DNA from: Mycoplasma miroungigenitalium
Lineage (GTDB): Bacteria > Bacillota_I > Bacilli_A > Mycoplasmatales > Metamycoplasmataceae
Direction of reading: 5' to 3'
NCBI RefSeq assembly: GCF_013008635.1
Contig: NZ_CP053096.1
Location: 248,001 to 312,000 of the forward strand
Length of the DNA stretch: 64,000 nt
Below are positions 53,852-64,000 of this stretch, one piece after another. The notes beneath the pieces were generated by a model, which had not been told where the DNA came from, ran no database searches, and saw nothing but the letters and a program-made list of their open reading frames with translations. The translations under genes were made by a program, and so were the position numbers. The first letter of the stretch is position 1. Each line of letters begins with the position of its first letter.

Positions 53852-55282
53852 TTAGTAAGCGCGTGCAAAAATCACAAAACGTTTTGTAACATGATGGCAC
53901 GTAATACATGGTTTCATTTTTTCGTCTCTTTCCATTGATTTAGGAATACAACGTGTGGTAGCACCTGTTTCAGCTTTAATTTCTTCCTCTTCTTCGTCAT
54001 GACAGCAGAAAGGAGCTAAAACGAATTTAGATTTAGAAATTTGATCCACAAATTCTTCATATGTGTCAACGGCAACAATATTTTTGTCTAATCTTTCTTT
54101 TGCTGTTATGTATAGATTATTGTGAATGTCATTAAGTAAAGTTTTAACTTCTTTTTTAACTTGATTAATTGGCATTACAATTTTTTCTAGAGTGTCTCTA
54201 CGAACTATTGTTACCATATTGTTTTCTAGGTCTCTAGGACCAATTTCGATTCTTAATGGAGTACCTTGGATTTCGGAATTAGAAGCTTTAAATCCAGGGT
54301 TTTTATCAGAATTATCCAATCTTACTCTATAGATTCTTCCTAAATCTTTAACTAATTGTTTTGCTACTTCGCTTACTTTTGGGTTTTTAGATGCAAATAA
54401 TTCAAGAATATCGATTTGAGTTGGCGCAATTCTAGGCGGGATAATTATTCCTCTATTATCACCATGGGTCATAATAATTGCTCCCAACAATCGAGTAGAA
54501 ACACCCCACGATGTTTGATAAGCAAATTGAATATTGTTATTTTCGTCCTTAAAAGTAATTTCAAAAGGTTTTGAAAAATTTTGAGCAAGATAGTGACTAG
54601 TACCGGCTTGTAAAGCTCTACCATCCTTCATCATCGCTTCCACTGTATATGTACTGCATGCTCCCGCAAATTTTTCTTTAGGTGTTTTTTTGCCAACAAT
54701 TACAGGAATAGCTAAGTAATTTTTAAGGAATTTTGCATAAAGCGAAATCATTGTTCTGGTCAATTGACGCGCTTCCATTGCATTATTATGACATGTGTGA
54801 CCTTCTTGTCATAAAAATTCGCGACTTCTTAAGAATGGGTTAGTTGTTTTTTCTCAACGAACAACATTTGCTCATTGATTATAAATAATCGGTAAATCTT
54901 TGTAAGATTCAATTGAGTTTTTAAATAAATCAGCAAATAATACTTCTGATGTTGGTCTAACAAAAACTTTTTCTTCTAATTTAGCCTCACCAACTTGTGT
55001 AATGGTTGCTAACTCGGGATTAAAACCTTCTATATGATCTTTTTCTTTGTTAAATAATCTTTCAGGTATTAACAAAGGAAGATAAACATTTTGGACTCCT
55101 TGTTGTTTAAATTCTTCATTTAAGTATTTTTGAATCAACTCTCAAATACCAAATGAATTTGGTTTAAAGACTAACGTACCTTTTAATGGTCCATACGCGA
55201 TTAAATTACCTTGTTTTACGACATCGGTATATCACTTCGCAAAGTCTTTTTCTAATGGTGTAATTTTATCTAATTCTTTCAT
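53852..55282 (-). CDS. proS: Prolyl-tRNA synthetase (archaeal/eukaryote-like type)
   Basis: 476 residues, the short ProS type without the bacterial editing insert, as in most mycoplasmas. Class II motifs: VRPTSEV (motif 1 region), [22 protein letters not shown] (motif 2) and the C-terminal GIIIPPRIAPTQ anticodon-binding domain. Zinc-binding-like Cys residues lie near 415-455 and it ends FARAY. TATAAT ends 6 nt before ATG 55282 with no Shine-Dalgarno site, so the mRNA is probably leaderless. Confidence 0.95.
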
Positions 55283-55287
55283 AAATT

Positions 55288-55295
55288 CATTATAT
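55288..55295 (-). promoter_or_regulatory. -10 region abutting the proS start codon
   Basis: TATATAAT on the minus strand ends 6 nt before the ATG. Confidence 0.4.
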
Positions 55296-55328
55296 ATACT
55301 TTTTTTAAAAACTTAATATTTTTATTAA

Positions 55329-55370
55329 AAAAATGTGTTTTCGGTCGCTTTTGCAAAAAAACACATTTTA
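55329..55370 (-). terminator. Terminator of the aldehyde dehydrogenase gene
   Basis: Long inverted repeat AAAATGTGTTTT/AAAACACATTTT with T-rich flank on the minus strand, beginning at the stop codon. Confidence 0.65.
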
Positions 55371-56711
55371 TTTAATTATTTTCTTTAAAATTTTCAGTTT
55401 TAATTCAGAATACGGATGCTCACTTAATTCAGTAGAAAATCAAGTTCTACGATAATAACTAACTGAATTTGAAAATTCTAAAAATCCTGCATGTCCATGA
55501 CTGCGTCCATGACCTGATGATCCGACACCGCCAAAAGGTAAATAATGATTAGCTAACTGAATCAATAAATCATTAATCACTAAAGCACCTGTTCTTATGT
55601 TTTTAAAAACCTCATCAACAAATTTTTTTTCTTTAGTGAAAACGTAAGTTGCTAAAGGTTCTGATTTTTCAGATATCTTACGAACTATTTCTGAAAAATC
55701 TTGATACTCAATAACAGGTAATAATGGGCCAAATATTTCTTGCTTCATAATTTTATTATCTCAATCAGAAATGAATGCTTTTGGCAAAATTTGAGTATCA
55801 GTGTATTGAACGTTAATATCACTGGGGATTAAACTCATAATTCTTTTATGATGTTGTGCGCTTATTATTTTGGGAAAATTCTCAAGTTTATCCAATTTTG
55901 CATTTATGTAATCTTGACAATATTCGATAAATTTAGTTCCTTTATTTTTAGGAACAACAATATAGTCTGGAGCAACGCAAGTTTGACCACTATTGATAAA
56001 CTTAGCAGCCATAATTTTATTCGCTGCATTCCTTAAATCTGCACTATAATCTAAAATGACTGGACATTTGCCGCCTAGCTCAAGAATTATAGGTGTGTGA
56101 AATTTAGCAACTTGTTCGCTGATTAAGTTCCCTACACGTTCCGAACCGGTAAAAAAAACAAAATCAAATTTGTTTTTTAACATCTCTTTAATATCATTAA
56201 CATCAGGGCTCATGACATATACCTTATCTGTTTTTAAATCTTCATTAATAATTTTCGTTATCAAACTAGAAGAATGTTTTGAAAGTTCAGATGTTTTTAT
56301 TATTACTCTATTTCCTGCTGCAACAGCAGAAATTAGAGGCATAAACGTTAAATAAAACGGATAATTTCATGGGCTAATAATGAGACAGTGCCCCATTGCC
56401 TGTTGAATAATTTTAGAAACGCCAGAAAATACAGCCAACGGTGTTTTAACTTTTTTAGGTTTCATTCATTTTTTTAGATTTTTAAGTACAAATCTAATTT
56501 CATTTAAAATTAAACCAATTTCAGAAAAATAAACTTCATTCTCATGTTTGTTCAAGTCTTTTTTTAATGAATAGTTTATGTTGTTGATGTTTTCTTCGAT
56601 TATCGATTTTAATTTTTTAAGAATTGAAACACGTTCTTCATAGGAAATAAACGGCGTTTTTAAAACATCGCGCCTTTGAGATTCATATTTCAATAAATCT
56701 TCTTGTTTCAT
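55368..56711 (-). CDS. Aldehyde dehydrogenase (class 3 / YwdH-like)
   Basis: 447 residues with UGA as Trp. NAD(P)-binding WNYPFYLTFMPL, FTGSERVG, the general base Glu in LELGGKCPV and catalytic Cys in NSGQTCVAPDY are all present, with KEQIFGPLLPV-type sequence near residue 330. This class lacks the extra oligomerisation segment of larger ALDHs. It oxidises fatty or aromatic aldehydes. It is uncommon in mollicutes and sits 6 nt after pepP, so it may have been acquired; codon use and GC content look like its neighbours. Confidence 0.9.
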
Positions 56712-56717
56712 AAATTA

Positions 56718-57779
56718 CTAAGATCTTTCTTCTGGTTTAGAAAAGACATAACGTCCTGTTTCTGTAACTAAGACATCGTCTTCGTTTCTAGCGCCACCAA
56801 GACCTTCAATATAAATTCCTGGTTCAACTGTAATAACCATTCCTGGTTCTAAGGTGTAATCATAACCTTTAGAACTTACATATGGCAATTCATGAACATC
56901 AATGCCTAAGCCGTGTCCAGTACCATGAACGAAATATTCACCATAACCCGCATTATTAATGTAGTCACGACAAATTTGATCGATAGTGCTTGCTTTAATA
57001 CCGGGTTTAACTGCATCTCTACCAGCTTTAGCAGCAGCTAAAACAATGTCTAAAATTTCTTTAGCTTTTGGGTTATTAATATTAACTTTGCCATTCTCAT
57101 CGGGCATAATAATTGTTCTTGTAATATCTGCGGAATAACCTTTATATAAAGCTCCAAAATCAATCTTTAATAAATCACCGGCAACTAATTTTCTATCCGT
57201 TGGGTGATGATGAGGTTCAGCCGAAGAAGACCCTGTAGCAACTATCTCATCGAAACTTTCTTTCTCGGCGCCTTTTAACTTCATTAAATAATTCAACTTC
57301 GCAGCTACTTCCTTTTCAGTCATACCTGGTTTTATTCATTTATAAAGTTCGTTAAGGGCTTCTAAAGAAATATCTATTGATTTTTGCATTATTTCAATTT
57401 CTTCATTTGATTTTAAAATACGTAATTCTTGACCACGGATGAAAACTTCTTCGGTTGGATTAATTAAACTTTGTAAATATTTGTGTGTTTGAAGGTTTAA
57501 ATAATCTTCTTCAAAAGCAACTTTGTTGTATTTTTTTTCCGCGAAGAAATCTTTCAAAGAACTTCCAACCAATAAGTGAACATTAACGTTTTTGGCATTA
57601 TTGCGAGCAAATTCAATGTATCTACCATCAACGAATAAATGTGCTTCATTTTTTTCAATGATTACATACCCATCAGTTGTTGGAATACCTGTTAATCATA
57701 ATCTAGTTTGTGGTGCTTCAGACACGATTGCGTCAATATTGTGTTCTTTAAACACTTTATCCAAATATTTTCTATTCAT
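56718..57779 (-). CDS. pepP: Xaa-Pro aminopeptidase (M24 family)
   Basis: Cleaves N-terminal residues before proline. 353 residues. The pita-bread fold metal ligands are visible: DFGALYKGYSADITRT, HGTGHGLGIDVHE and EPGIYI, with the last Glu in GARNEDDVLVT. The N-terminal creatinase-like domain is ~130 residues. AAAGGAGA lies just before ATG 57779. Two UGA Trp codons. It forms a unit with era, cdd and ybeY upstream. Confidence 0.94.
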
Positions 57780-57789
57780 ATTTTCTCCT

Positions 57790-58659
57790 TTAATATCCCA
57801 TTTTCTTTAAAAATTTAGGATCATTTATCCATTTATCAGCTATTTTAACTTTTAGACGCAAATCGACTTTAGTATCAAATAGCATTGACATATGTTTGCG
57901 GGCATTAATGCCTATATTTTTTATCATTTGGCCATCTTTTCCAATAACCATCCCTTTTTGCGAAGGTTTTTTAACGAAAATTAGGGCTTCGATATTAATT
58001 TGATCTTCATTTTCAATAAATTCATTAACCTCAACAGCAATAGAGTGTGGAAGTTCTTCGCGAAGCAATTTCATTGCTGAAACTCTAATTATTTCTTTAG
58101 CCATAAATCTCATTGATTTATCAGTTATATAATCTTCATCATAATATGGTTCGCCATCATAACAACAAGATTTCAATTCTTCAATTAAGCTCTTAATTGA
58201 AGAGATATTATCCGTTGAGATACTGTATATTTTTTCAAAACCATATGATCTCAATTCTTCAACTTTGGCTAATAAAATATCAGGCGATTTAGCTAAGTCC
58301 ATTTTTGAAATAACAGCTATTTTATTTTTTTGATTTTGTATTTTTTCTAAAATTACCCTATCTCCCGACCCAATATTTTCATTTACGGGCGAAAGAAATA
58401 AGATACAGTCAATATCTTTCAATGAATCGTACGCATTTTTGTTTAATGATTCACCTAATTTGTTTAATGGTTTGTGTATTCCGGGAGTATCAACAAAGAC
58501 AATTTGATAACCTGGTTCATTATAAACCCCATTAATTTGATCTCTTGTTGTTTGTGGTATGTTGGAAACTATCGCCAGTTCATAGTTTAAAATTTGGTTT
58601 AACAATGATGATTTGCCAACGTTTGGTCTTCCGATAATACTTACAATACTTACTTTCAT
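57790..58659 (-). CDS. era: GTPase Era
   Basis: Assists maturation of 16S rRNA. 289 residues. G1 GRPNVGKSS, G3 DTPGIHKP, G4 as SKMD (instead of NKxD) and a C-terminal KH domain with GKDGQMIKNIG. The start overlaps the cdd stop by one base. It lies between cdd and pepP, consistent with the Firmicutes ybeY-cdd-era order. Confidence 0.96.
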   Translation of the reverse strand: MKVSIVSIIGRPNVGKSSLLNQILNYELAIVSNIPQTTRDQINGVYNEPGYQIVFVDTPGIHKPLNKLGESLNKNAYDSLKDIDCILFLSPVNENIGSGDRVILEKIQNQKNKIAVISKMDLAKSPDILLAKVEELRSYGFEKIYSISTDNISSIKSLIEELKSCCYDGEPYYDEDYITDKSMRFMAKEIIRVSAMKLLREELPHSIAVEVNEFIENEDQINIEALIFVKKPSQKGMVIGKDGQMIKNIGINARKHMSMLFDTKVDLRLKVKIADKWINDPKFLKKMGY

Positions 58660-59051
58660 TACTTAATTTGCTCACTTCTAATTGGTAAAGGTACTAATTC
58701 AACTAATTTGAATGTTTTAACTACATCTCCTTCGCCATTATATAAGTGAACTAATGCATCATCTTGCATAAATTCTGTCAACACTTGTCTACAACCAGCA
58801 CATGGTGAAACCACACCAGCTCCAGATGAAATAATGTGAATTTCTTTAAATGTTCCTACTACTGCACCGTGTGCTACTGAACCGAACAGCGCTGAACGTT
58901 CAGCACATAATCCTGATGGGAATGCTGCGTTTTCAACGTTAACACCAGGTCATTCTCTCCCTTCAGCATCAATTGCGATGGCTGCCACTTTAAAGTGTGA
59001 CCAAGGGCAGTATGAATATTGTAAAAGTGATTTTAATTTTTTAACGTCCAT
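58659..59051 (-). CDS. cdd: Cytidine deaminase
   Basis: Converts cytidine to uridine in salvage. 130 residues, entirely missed under the standard code because of UGA at W18. The zinc-binding GLCAERSAL (with the catalytic Glu) and SPCAGCRQVL are intact. It starts 3 nt after ybeY's stop and ends in TAATG with era. Confidence 0.95.
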
Positions 59052-59053
59052 TT

Positions 59054-59509
59054 TTATTCCTCTCTAGTAATACCTAATGGATTGAATATGTCGTCAACCA
59101 TTTTATCCATTTCGACTTTTTCAGTTTCTGTTTCATGATCATAGCCCATTAAGTGAATTAATCCATGAGCAAATAAATAACAATATTCTCTTCTCACTGA
59201 GTGATTAAATTCTTCGGCCTGAGACTCAACTTTTTCATGACTAATAATTAATTCACCAATCGGTAAAATTGGCAATTCATTATAGAAGTCATCATTCCCG
59301 AAATCAAATGACAAAATATCGGTTGCGTAATCCTTTCCTCGGTATTTTTTGTTTAATTTTTTGATTTTTTGATTATTTACTATCGAAACATCCAAAACGA
59401 TTGTTTTATCGATATTAAAATAATCTTGTAGATTCCTTAATATTTGTTTGTATTCATTTTCAAAATGGAATGATGTACCATTTTCAATATTAATATTAAT
59501 TTCAATCAT
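59054..59509 (-). CDS. ybeY: Endoribonuclease YbeY
   Basis: Single-strand RNase in 16S rRNA 3' end maturation and ribosome quality control. 151 residues. The zinc-binding HGLIHLMGYDH motif is near residue 117-127. YATDILSFDF is the conserved core. It heads the ybeY-cdd-era-pepP-ALDH unit. Confidence 0.95.
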   Translation of the reverse strand: MIEININIENGTSFHFENEYKQILRNLQDYFNIDKTIVLDVSIVNNQKIKKLNKKYRGKDYATDILSFDFGNDDFYNELPILPIGELIISHEKVESQAEEFNHSVRREYCYLFAHGLIHLMGYDHETETEKVEMDKMVDDIFNPLGITREE

Positions 59510-59531
59510 AAGTTAATTATATAATAATGAC

Positions 59532-59924
59532 CTAATACTTCAATGATATAAAATTAGATAAAATTGAGCTTTTGTCATAGTACAATACACCTTCTATATG
59601 CGTATTTGGGATTAGCCTCATATTTCGTGGCAATTTGTAAAAAGTAACTAAAACATTTTCATTGATTTTTTTAACCGCACTTACTTTTAATAGGTATATT
59701 TTATTATCGTAATTTATTGATATTTCTTTATTTTTATCAATATAAAATAAAGATTTTTCAGGAGCTAATAGCACTAAATTCTTCTTTTCATCAACAATGA
59801 AATTAACCTTAATTGTTTTTTCAATTTTATAAGTTAACACGAAGTAGAAAACAAAAATTGATAATAAAGTTATAACAACTAAGTATATTCAAAATCACTT
59901 AGTTAATTTTGTTAATTTTGTCAA
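59532..59924 (-). CDS. Small membrane-anchored accessory protein of the peptide exporter
   Basis: 130 residues from TTG 59924. The start is set by AAGGAGG 6-7 nt upstream, inside the exporter gene, giving a 26-nt overlap. Residues ~10-30 form one membrane segment (WIYLVVITLLSIFVFYFVL). The rest is a beta-rich domain outside the membrane, resembling the beta-barrel part of HlyD-type adaptors without the coiled coil. That resemblance is structural inference, not sequence identity. It is coupled to the C39 exporter gene and probably works with it. Confidence 0.65.
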
Positions 59925-61959
59925 AATCCACCTCCTTGTTTACATGCACATATTTCTTATTGTGACTGATTTCAATAAAGAAGGCGTCTTTTTGATATTC
60001 TTTTATTTTTTGAATCATCAATTTAAATATTTTTTCGTCAACATTATCAAATGCCTCATCCAACATTATCAGTCTATATTTTTTAGTGAAAAGTTTAAGC
60101 AACACAATAAATTGTTTTTGACCTTTAGAAATGTTGGAACCATTATTAACTAGTTCAGTATATAAATTCAACCTTAATGAATCCATTAATTCATCCAGTT
60201 TATATTTTTTAATATTTTCCAATAATGTTTCTTGATTTTGCTTATTATTAGATGTAATAAATTCAATAATATTAAAGGATGGTAAATATGGGTCAGAACT
60301 TATCAAAATCGAATTTTCTTTAAGACTTTCATTATCAATAAAATCAAGATCTATATCGTTAATCCTAATTTGACCTAATCAATTGCAAATTCTGTAATTT
60401 AGTAAATTTAATAAAGTGGTTTTCCCACCACCATTAGAGCCTATAATTTGCGTATTTTTTGGCAATACTAAACTTTTAATGTTTAGTATTTTTTTGCCAT
60501 AATCAAAGCCGAAGTTAATATCAGTTAATTCAATCTTGTCTATATTTTTAATTTCAACCCCTTCATTTTTTATTTTAGATTCTGTTAAATTTAAAACAAA
60601 ATTTACCATTTGAATATGTTTATTAACTATATTTTTCATCATTATTATTGATGTTAATGAAGTAATGGGTTGTACAAAATAATTTAAAGTTGTAAGAACC
60701 ATTACTAATGTGCCAACTGTTAAAGAATTCTTGAAAATTAATAAACAACCAGTAAACACAATAATCATCCCCAAATTTCCAATCACCAGATCAACAAGTA
60801 AATTATTAACTATTTTCTTATTGAACATTGAATAATCAGCGTTCATACTTTTAAGCATCTTCTCCCTTCTTTTCAACTCTTTAAAATTTTTATCAAGTGA
60901 AGTATTAAAAGTATTCAGTGTAAATATAACATCTAAATCTGATTCTGCTCTTTGATGGGCTTTTGAAATAAAGTCATTATATTTTCTATTAATATGCATT
61001 TGAAAAATAACATTTGTAAAAACAGCAAATATTAAAAATATTAAAATTATCAAAAATAATAAATAATTTAATCAAATAAGCAAAACACAACTAACAATAA
61101 TTGAAGCTGTTTCTACAAAAAAAGAATAAACAAAATTAGCTTTATAATTTGCAATAAAATTAATGTAACTGGCCCTCTTTATCAGTTCGTTATGTGTCAT
61201 TTTATTTAATTCATTAATTGGCAATCTTTGAATTTTTAAATAAAAATTTTCAGAAATTTCTAACTCAATTTTATTGGATAACTTTCTAATAATTATGTCT
61301 TTTATCGAGGAATTTATAAATCGGAGAATATTTATTCATAAAAATGAAATAAATAGAACAATTAATGTTTTGATTAAATTATTAGGTAAGACGTAATCAA
61401 AAGTTAGCTTTACAAAAAATGAAGAACTAAATGTTAATATAACCGATAAAATGGCAAGTAATAATAATCCGAATGTTTGTTTTGTAAATGTGAACATTGA
61501 ACTAACTTTGTCTTCAATTTCATTTATAGCTTTTTCGTTTTTTGAATTATCCATTTTATAAGCAAAAATGATTACATTTTGATAAATAGATTTAAATTCG
61601 TCAAAAGAAAGTTTATTTCTGCCACCAATATTGGAATCTTGTACCACTAAATATTTATGTGTAATTTTTTCTACTATTAAATAGTGTGCTAGCTCATTGT
61701 TTTTAACTAACACTAAAAGCGGGAAATCAACTTTATTAATATTTTTAATTGAATCGAAATCTGCATTATATGGATCTAGTTTTACCCCGTGTTGGCTTGC
61801 AATTTCACTTAAATTTGCTAAATTTATACCTTGCGGAGTATAGTGCGCTTTGAGTTTTAAATAGTTTATATCGACATATTCTTTATTTAACTTCAAAAAA
61901 AGATATTGCAAAACATGCAGGCCGCAGTCTTTAGAATCGTATTGTTTAGTAATTTTCAT
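59899..61959 (-). CDS. Peptidase-containing ABC exporter (C39 peptidase, bacteriocin-type)
   Basis: About 686 residues from ATG 61959; an in-frame ATG at 61986 would add nine. Neither has a Shine-Dalgarno site, and the second fits family N-termini. Residues 1-125 are a C39 double-glycine leader peptidase: Gln6, Cys12 in KDCGLHVL, His92 in AHYLIVEK and Asp108 in VQDSNIGG. Then come six membrane helices (~165-420) and one ATPase domain with Walker A GSNGGGKTT, a degenerate signature NISKGQKQF, Walker B IMLDEAFDNVD and an H-loop His. Such proteins trim and export leader peptides. No substrate gene is adjacent. Confidence 0.88.
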
Positions 61960-62058
61960 ATCATTTATTGACCAGAAAGTGTCCATTTTTTAAAAAACGG
62001 AAAAAATTAATAAAAACGCATACTTTTTACTATAATAATCATAAATGTAAGGAGAATT

Positions 62059-62502
62059 ATGAGTAAAAAAATAGTAGCTATGGCTAGCGACCACGGTGGT
62101 TGCGAATTAAAAAATGAATTAATTAGTTATATCAATGAACTTGGATATGAAGTTGTAGATTTAGGACCAGCTGATTCATCAACTTCTGTTTCTTACTCAC
62201 TACAAGGCCATAAATTGGCTAATTATATGAAAGAACACGAAGTGAGTTTTGGATTAGGATTTTGTGGAACAGGTTTAGGTATTTCATATGCGCTAAATCG
62301 TCACCATGGAATTCGTGCTGCAAGAATTGCTAGTGTCGAAGATGCTCACTTAGCAAAACAACACAATAATGCCAATGTTCTGGTTTTGGGCGGAAGACAA
62401 GTACCGCTTGATGAAGCTAAAGCAATGATTAAGGAATATATCAACACCGAATTTGAGGGTGGAAGACATCAAAATCGTATTGATGATATAGAAAACTTTT
62501 AA
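62059..62502 (+). CDS. rpiB: Ribose-5-phosphate isomerase B (RpiB/LacAB family)
   Basis: 147 residues. MASDHGGCELK and GFCGTGLGISYALNRHHGI contain the active-site Asp9-His10, Cys and His residues of RpiB. It interconverts ribose- and ribulose-5-phosphate. TAAGGAG lies 7 nt before the ATG and TATAAT at 62031-62036 is a likely -10. LacB-type activity cannot be excluded. Confidence 0.93.
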   Translation: MSKKIVAMASDHGGCELKNELISYINELGYEVVDLGPADSSTSVSYSLQGHKLANYMKEHEVSFGLGFCGTGLGISYALNRHHGIRAARIASVEDAHLAKQHNNANVLVLGGRQVPLDEAKAMIKEYINTEFEGGRHQNRIDDIENF

Positions 62503-62527
62503 ACAAAGCGCTGACTTTGTTTTTTTA
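62502..62527 (+). terminator. Terminator of rpiB
   Basis: Stem AACAAAG/CTTTGTT with a six-base loop and T8. Confidence 0.75.
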
Positions 62528-62572
62528 TAAACTTACTATCATCAAAAATCTATGGGAGTATAATCAATAATT

Positions 62573-63886
62573 ATGCGTGAAGTATTTATATCAACTATAA
62601 CCAACTCAAACCTCATTGGAGTATGTATTGCGAGCGTTTTATTAATATCAATAGGTTATTTGTTCACTAAATTTGGAATTTTTAAATCGTCTTGAATTAA
62701 CCCTTTTACTAAAATTATTCTTGAAATTTCAGTTCCAGCAATAGCTCTAAAAGGATTTATGTCGAGTATTTCCCTTAACAAACTTAAAGAGCAAGCTTGA
62801 ATATTGTTATTGTCCTTCCTCTTTTACATAATTCTTTGCTTTTTTGTGTGATTATGAGTTAAATTCGATTGAAAACTACCGAAAATAGTTAAAAATGCTT
62901 CAAACAAAACTATGCTAGGCACAATATCGGCCACCACCAATAATGATGTGCCAAAAGAACGTGCATTAATGATGTTTATACTGATAATTTTCGGGGCAAC
63001 AGCCACATTTGGATTACCTGTAATTAGTGAATTTTATCAAGGAACATCGCATCAAGCCGGAGCAATAATTAGTGTAAGTATGTGAAACATTCCACAGAGA
63101 ATAACTTTGTATACATTTGTTTTTGTTATTATTTCAGGTATTAAAATGAATAAAGAAAACTTAAAACAAACATGCAAAAAGTTAGCTACCAATTCAACAT
63201 TAATGATTACGGTTTTAGGATTATTTTTATGATTAACTCAGTTGATTCCAGGATTAGGAAACTCAACAAAAGATATTGACGCTATTCAAATTGATGTTTT
63301 CACGAAACAAATAGACGGTGTTAATTATTTCGACACAATAGAAGTTGTTAAGAAAGCAAAATTTGGCACTAATTTCAACTCTATTTATATCGCAAAAGAC
63401 TCAAGCAAATACATTTTTGATGCCTCTAAAAATCTTTACATAGCAACTAATATTGAACCTGCTGGATGAATGGATTTCCACACAACTATGCCTTATGTTA
63501 ATAATGTTGTTTTGACATTATCACGTTTATGTACGCCGCTTGTCTGATTAACAGTTGGTATGAAAATGAGTGAAAAACGCCTTAGAGAAGTTTTTACAGA
63601 TAAATATGTTTGGTTATACACATTTATAAAACTAATCATCGTTCCACTAATCATGCTAGCAATCATGTATTCGTTCTATACTGCTAAAAAAATACCTGCC
63701 GAAGTTTGTTTAACTATTGTTGTTGTTAGCGTAACGCCTCCGGGAACGGTTCCTGCTGCTCTATCATTAATGTATAATAAAGCACCAAACTTCACTGCGA
63801 GAGCTTCGGCGCTTTCAACAATAATGTCAATAATTCTAATTCCAATCTTCATTGTGCTTTGTGAATTTATATTTAAATTAACATAA
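62573..63886 (+). CDS. AEC-family (auxin efflux carrier-like) transporter
   Basis: 437 residues with UGA as Trp. Two inverted repeats of about five helices, with SVPAIALKGFMSS in the first and VVSVTPPGTVPAALS in the second, where the paired prolines are a family feature. Between them is an extracytoplasmic insertion of about 80 hydrophilic residues (~225-305), larger than usual. Relatives transport malate, lactate or other organic acids; substrate unknown. TATAAT ends 8 nt before the ATG and no Shine-Dalgarno site is present, suggesting a leaderless mRNA. Confidence 0.85.
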
Positions 63887-63908
63887 CAGCGTCAAAGGCT
63901 GTTTTTTA
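63885..63908 (+). terminator. Terminator of the AEC transporter gene
   Basis: Stem AACAGC/GCTGTT with a seven-base loop and T6, overlapping the stop codon. Confidence 0.75.
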
Positions 63909-63928
63909 ATTAAATTTTAAAATCAATT

Positions 63929-64000
63929 ATGAAAACAACTGCTATAAATGGATACTTTTCACATTTTCCCTTAAATCAAGGTCTTGACTCTGTAGTTTGG
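63929..64000 (+). CDS. Start of an unidentified gene (runs off the window)
   Basis: An open frame of 24 codons from ATG 63929 to the window end (MKTTAINGYFSHF...). Too short to identify. No Shine-Dalgarno site. Listed because it lies at the expected distance after a terminator. Confidence 0.35.
   Translation, partial: MKTTAINGYFSHFPLNQGLDSVVW

Overview
This window is chromosomal DNA of a wall-less mollicute (a Mycoplasma in the broad sense, e.g. Mycoplasmopsis or Metamycoplasma; the exact species cannot be read from the sequence). The evidence is very low GC, UGA used as tryptophan inside almost every conserved protein, prolipoproteins with mycoplasma-type lipoboxes (VAASC, LAAAC, AAKC), PolC-type replication, a fused NadD-YqeK, and small compact operons with many 1-26 nt gene overlaps. 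With UGA read as Trp, about 55 protein genes can be supported, several of which are invisible or fragmented under the standard code.

Layout. 1-4.8 kb: 5' end of ileS, then a two-gene surface lipoprotein unit (a lipoprotein with repeated Lipoprotein_17-like domains, and an endonuclease-I-family lipoprotein). 4.8-7.3 kb: pyrG and a cluster of eight tRNAs. 7.5-14.1 kb: a Cof-type HAD phosphatase, leucyl aminopeptidase, an orphan Trp-rich protein, gap, rplJ-rplL and a DHH phosphoesterase. 14.1-21 kb: a MATE exporter behind a structured leader, then a minus-strand operon sufS-iscU-dinB-nadD/yqeK-rluB. 21-28.3 kb: rplM-rpsI, tRNA-Ile, cupin-galU, a lipoprotein, deoD, a Nudix protein, tRNA-Ser and a Ca2+-type P-ATPase. 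28.4-30.9 kb: secA. 31.2-33.8 kb: a convergent restriction-modification locus, with both genes interrupted as read. 33.8-36.2 kb: HAD and gpmI. 36.4-41.4 kb: a replication/repair operon dnaX-ybaB-recR-tmk-holB-rsmI. 41.5-47.5 kb: an RNase J paralogue that has lost its metal ligands, a DUF402 protein, an ABC-2 exporter, ftsY-ylxM and rpmG. 47.5-53.8 kb: a split chromate-type transporter, polC and an MG284-like protein. 53.8-62 kb: proS, an aldehyde dehydrogenase, pepP, era, cdd, ybeY, and a two-gene peptidase-containing ABC exporter. 62-64 kb: rpiB, an AEC-family transporter and the start of one more gene.

How it works together. Most genes are housekeeping: translation, replication and repair, nucleotide salvage (deoD, cdd, tmk, pyrG), glycolysis (gap, gpmI, rpiB on the pentose side), Fe-S assembly and secretion. 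The accessory layer consists of the surface lipoproteins, the R-M locus and the C39-peptidase exporter.

The most interesting signals are four. (1) The R-M locus has a nonsense codon in the nuclease, an A10 frameshift in the methyltransferase, an N-terminal helix-turn-helix-like extension and an upstream dyad. (2) Two G10 tracts sit exactly at ribosome-binding positions before dnaX and tmk. (3) A minimal peptide exporter has a truncated accessory protein and no visible substrate. (4) The RNase J paralogue has lost its zinc-binding residues.
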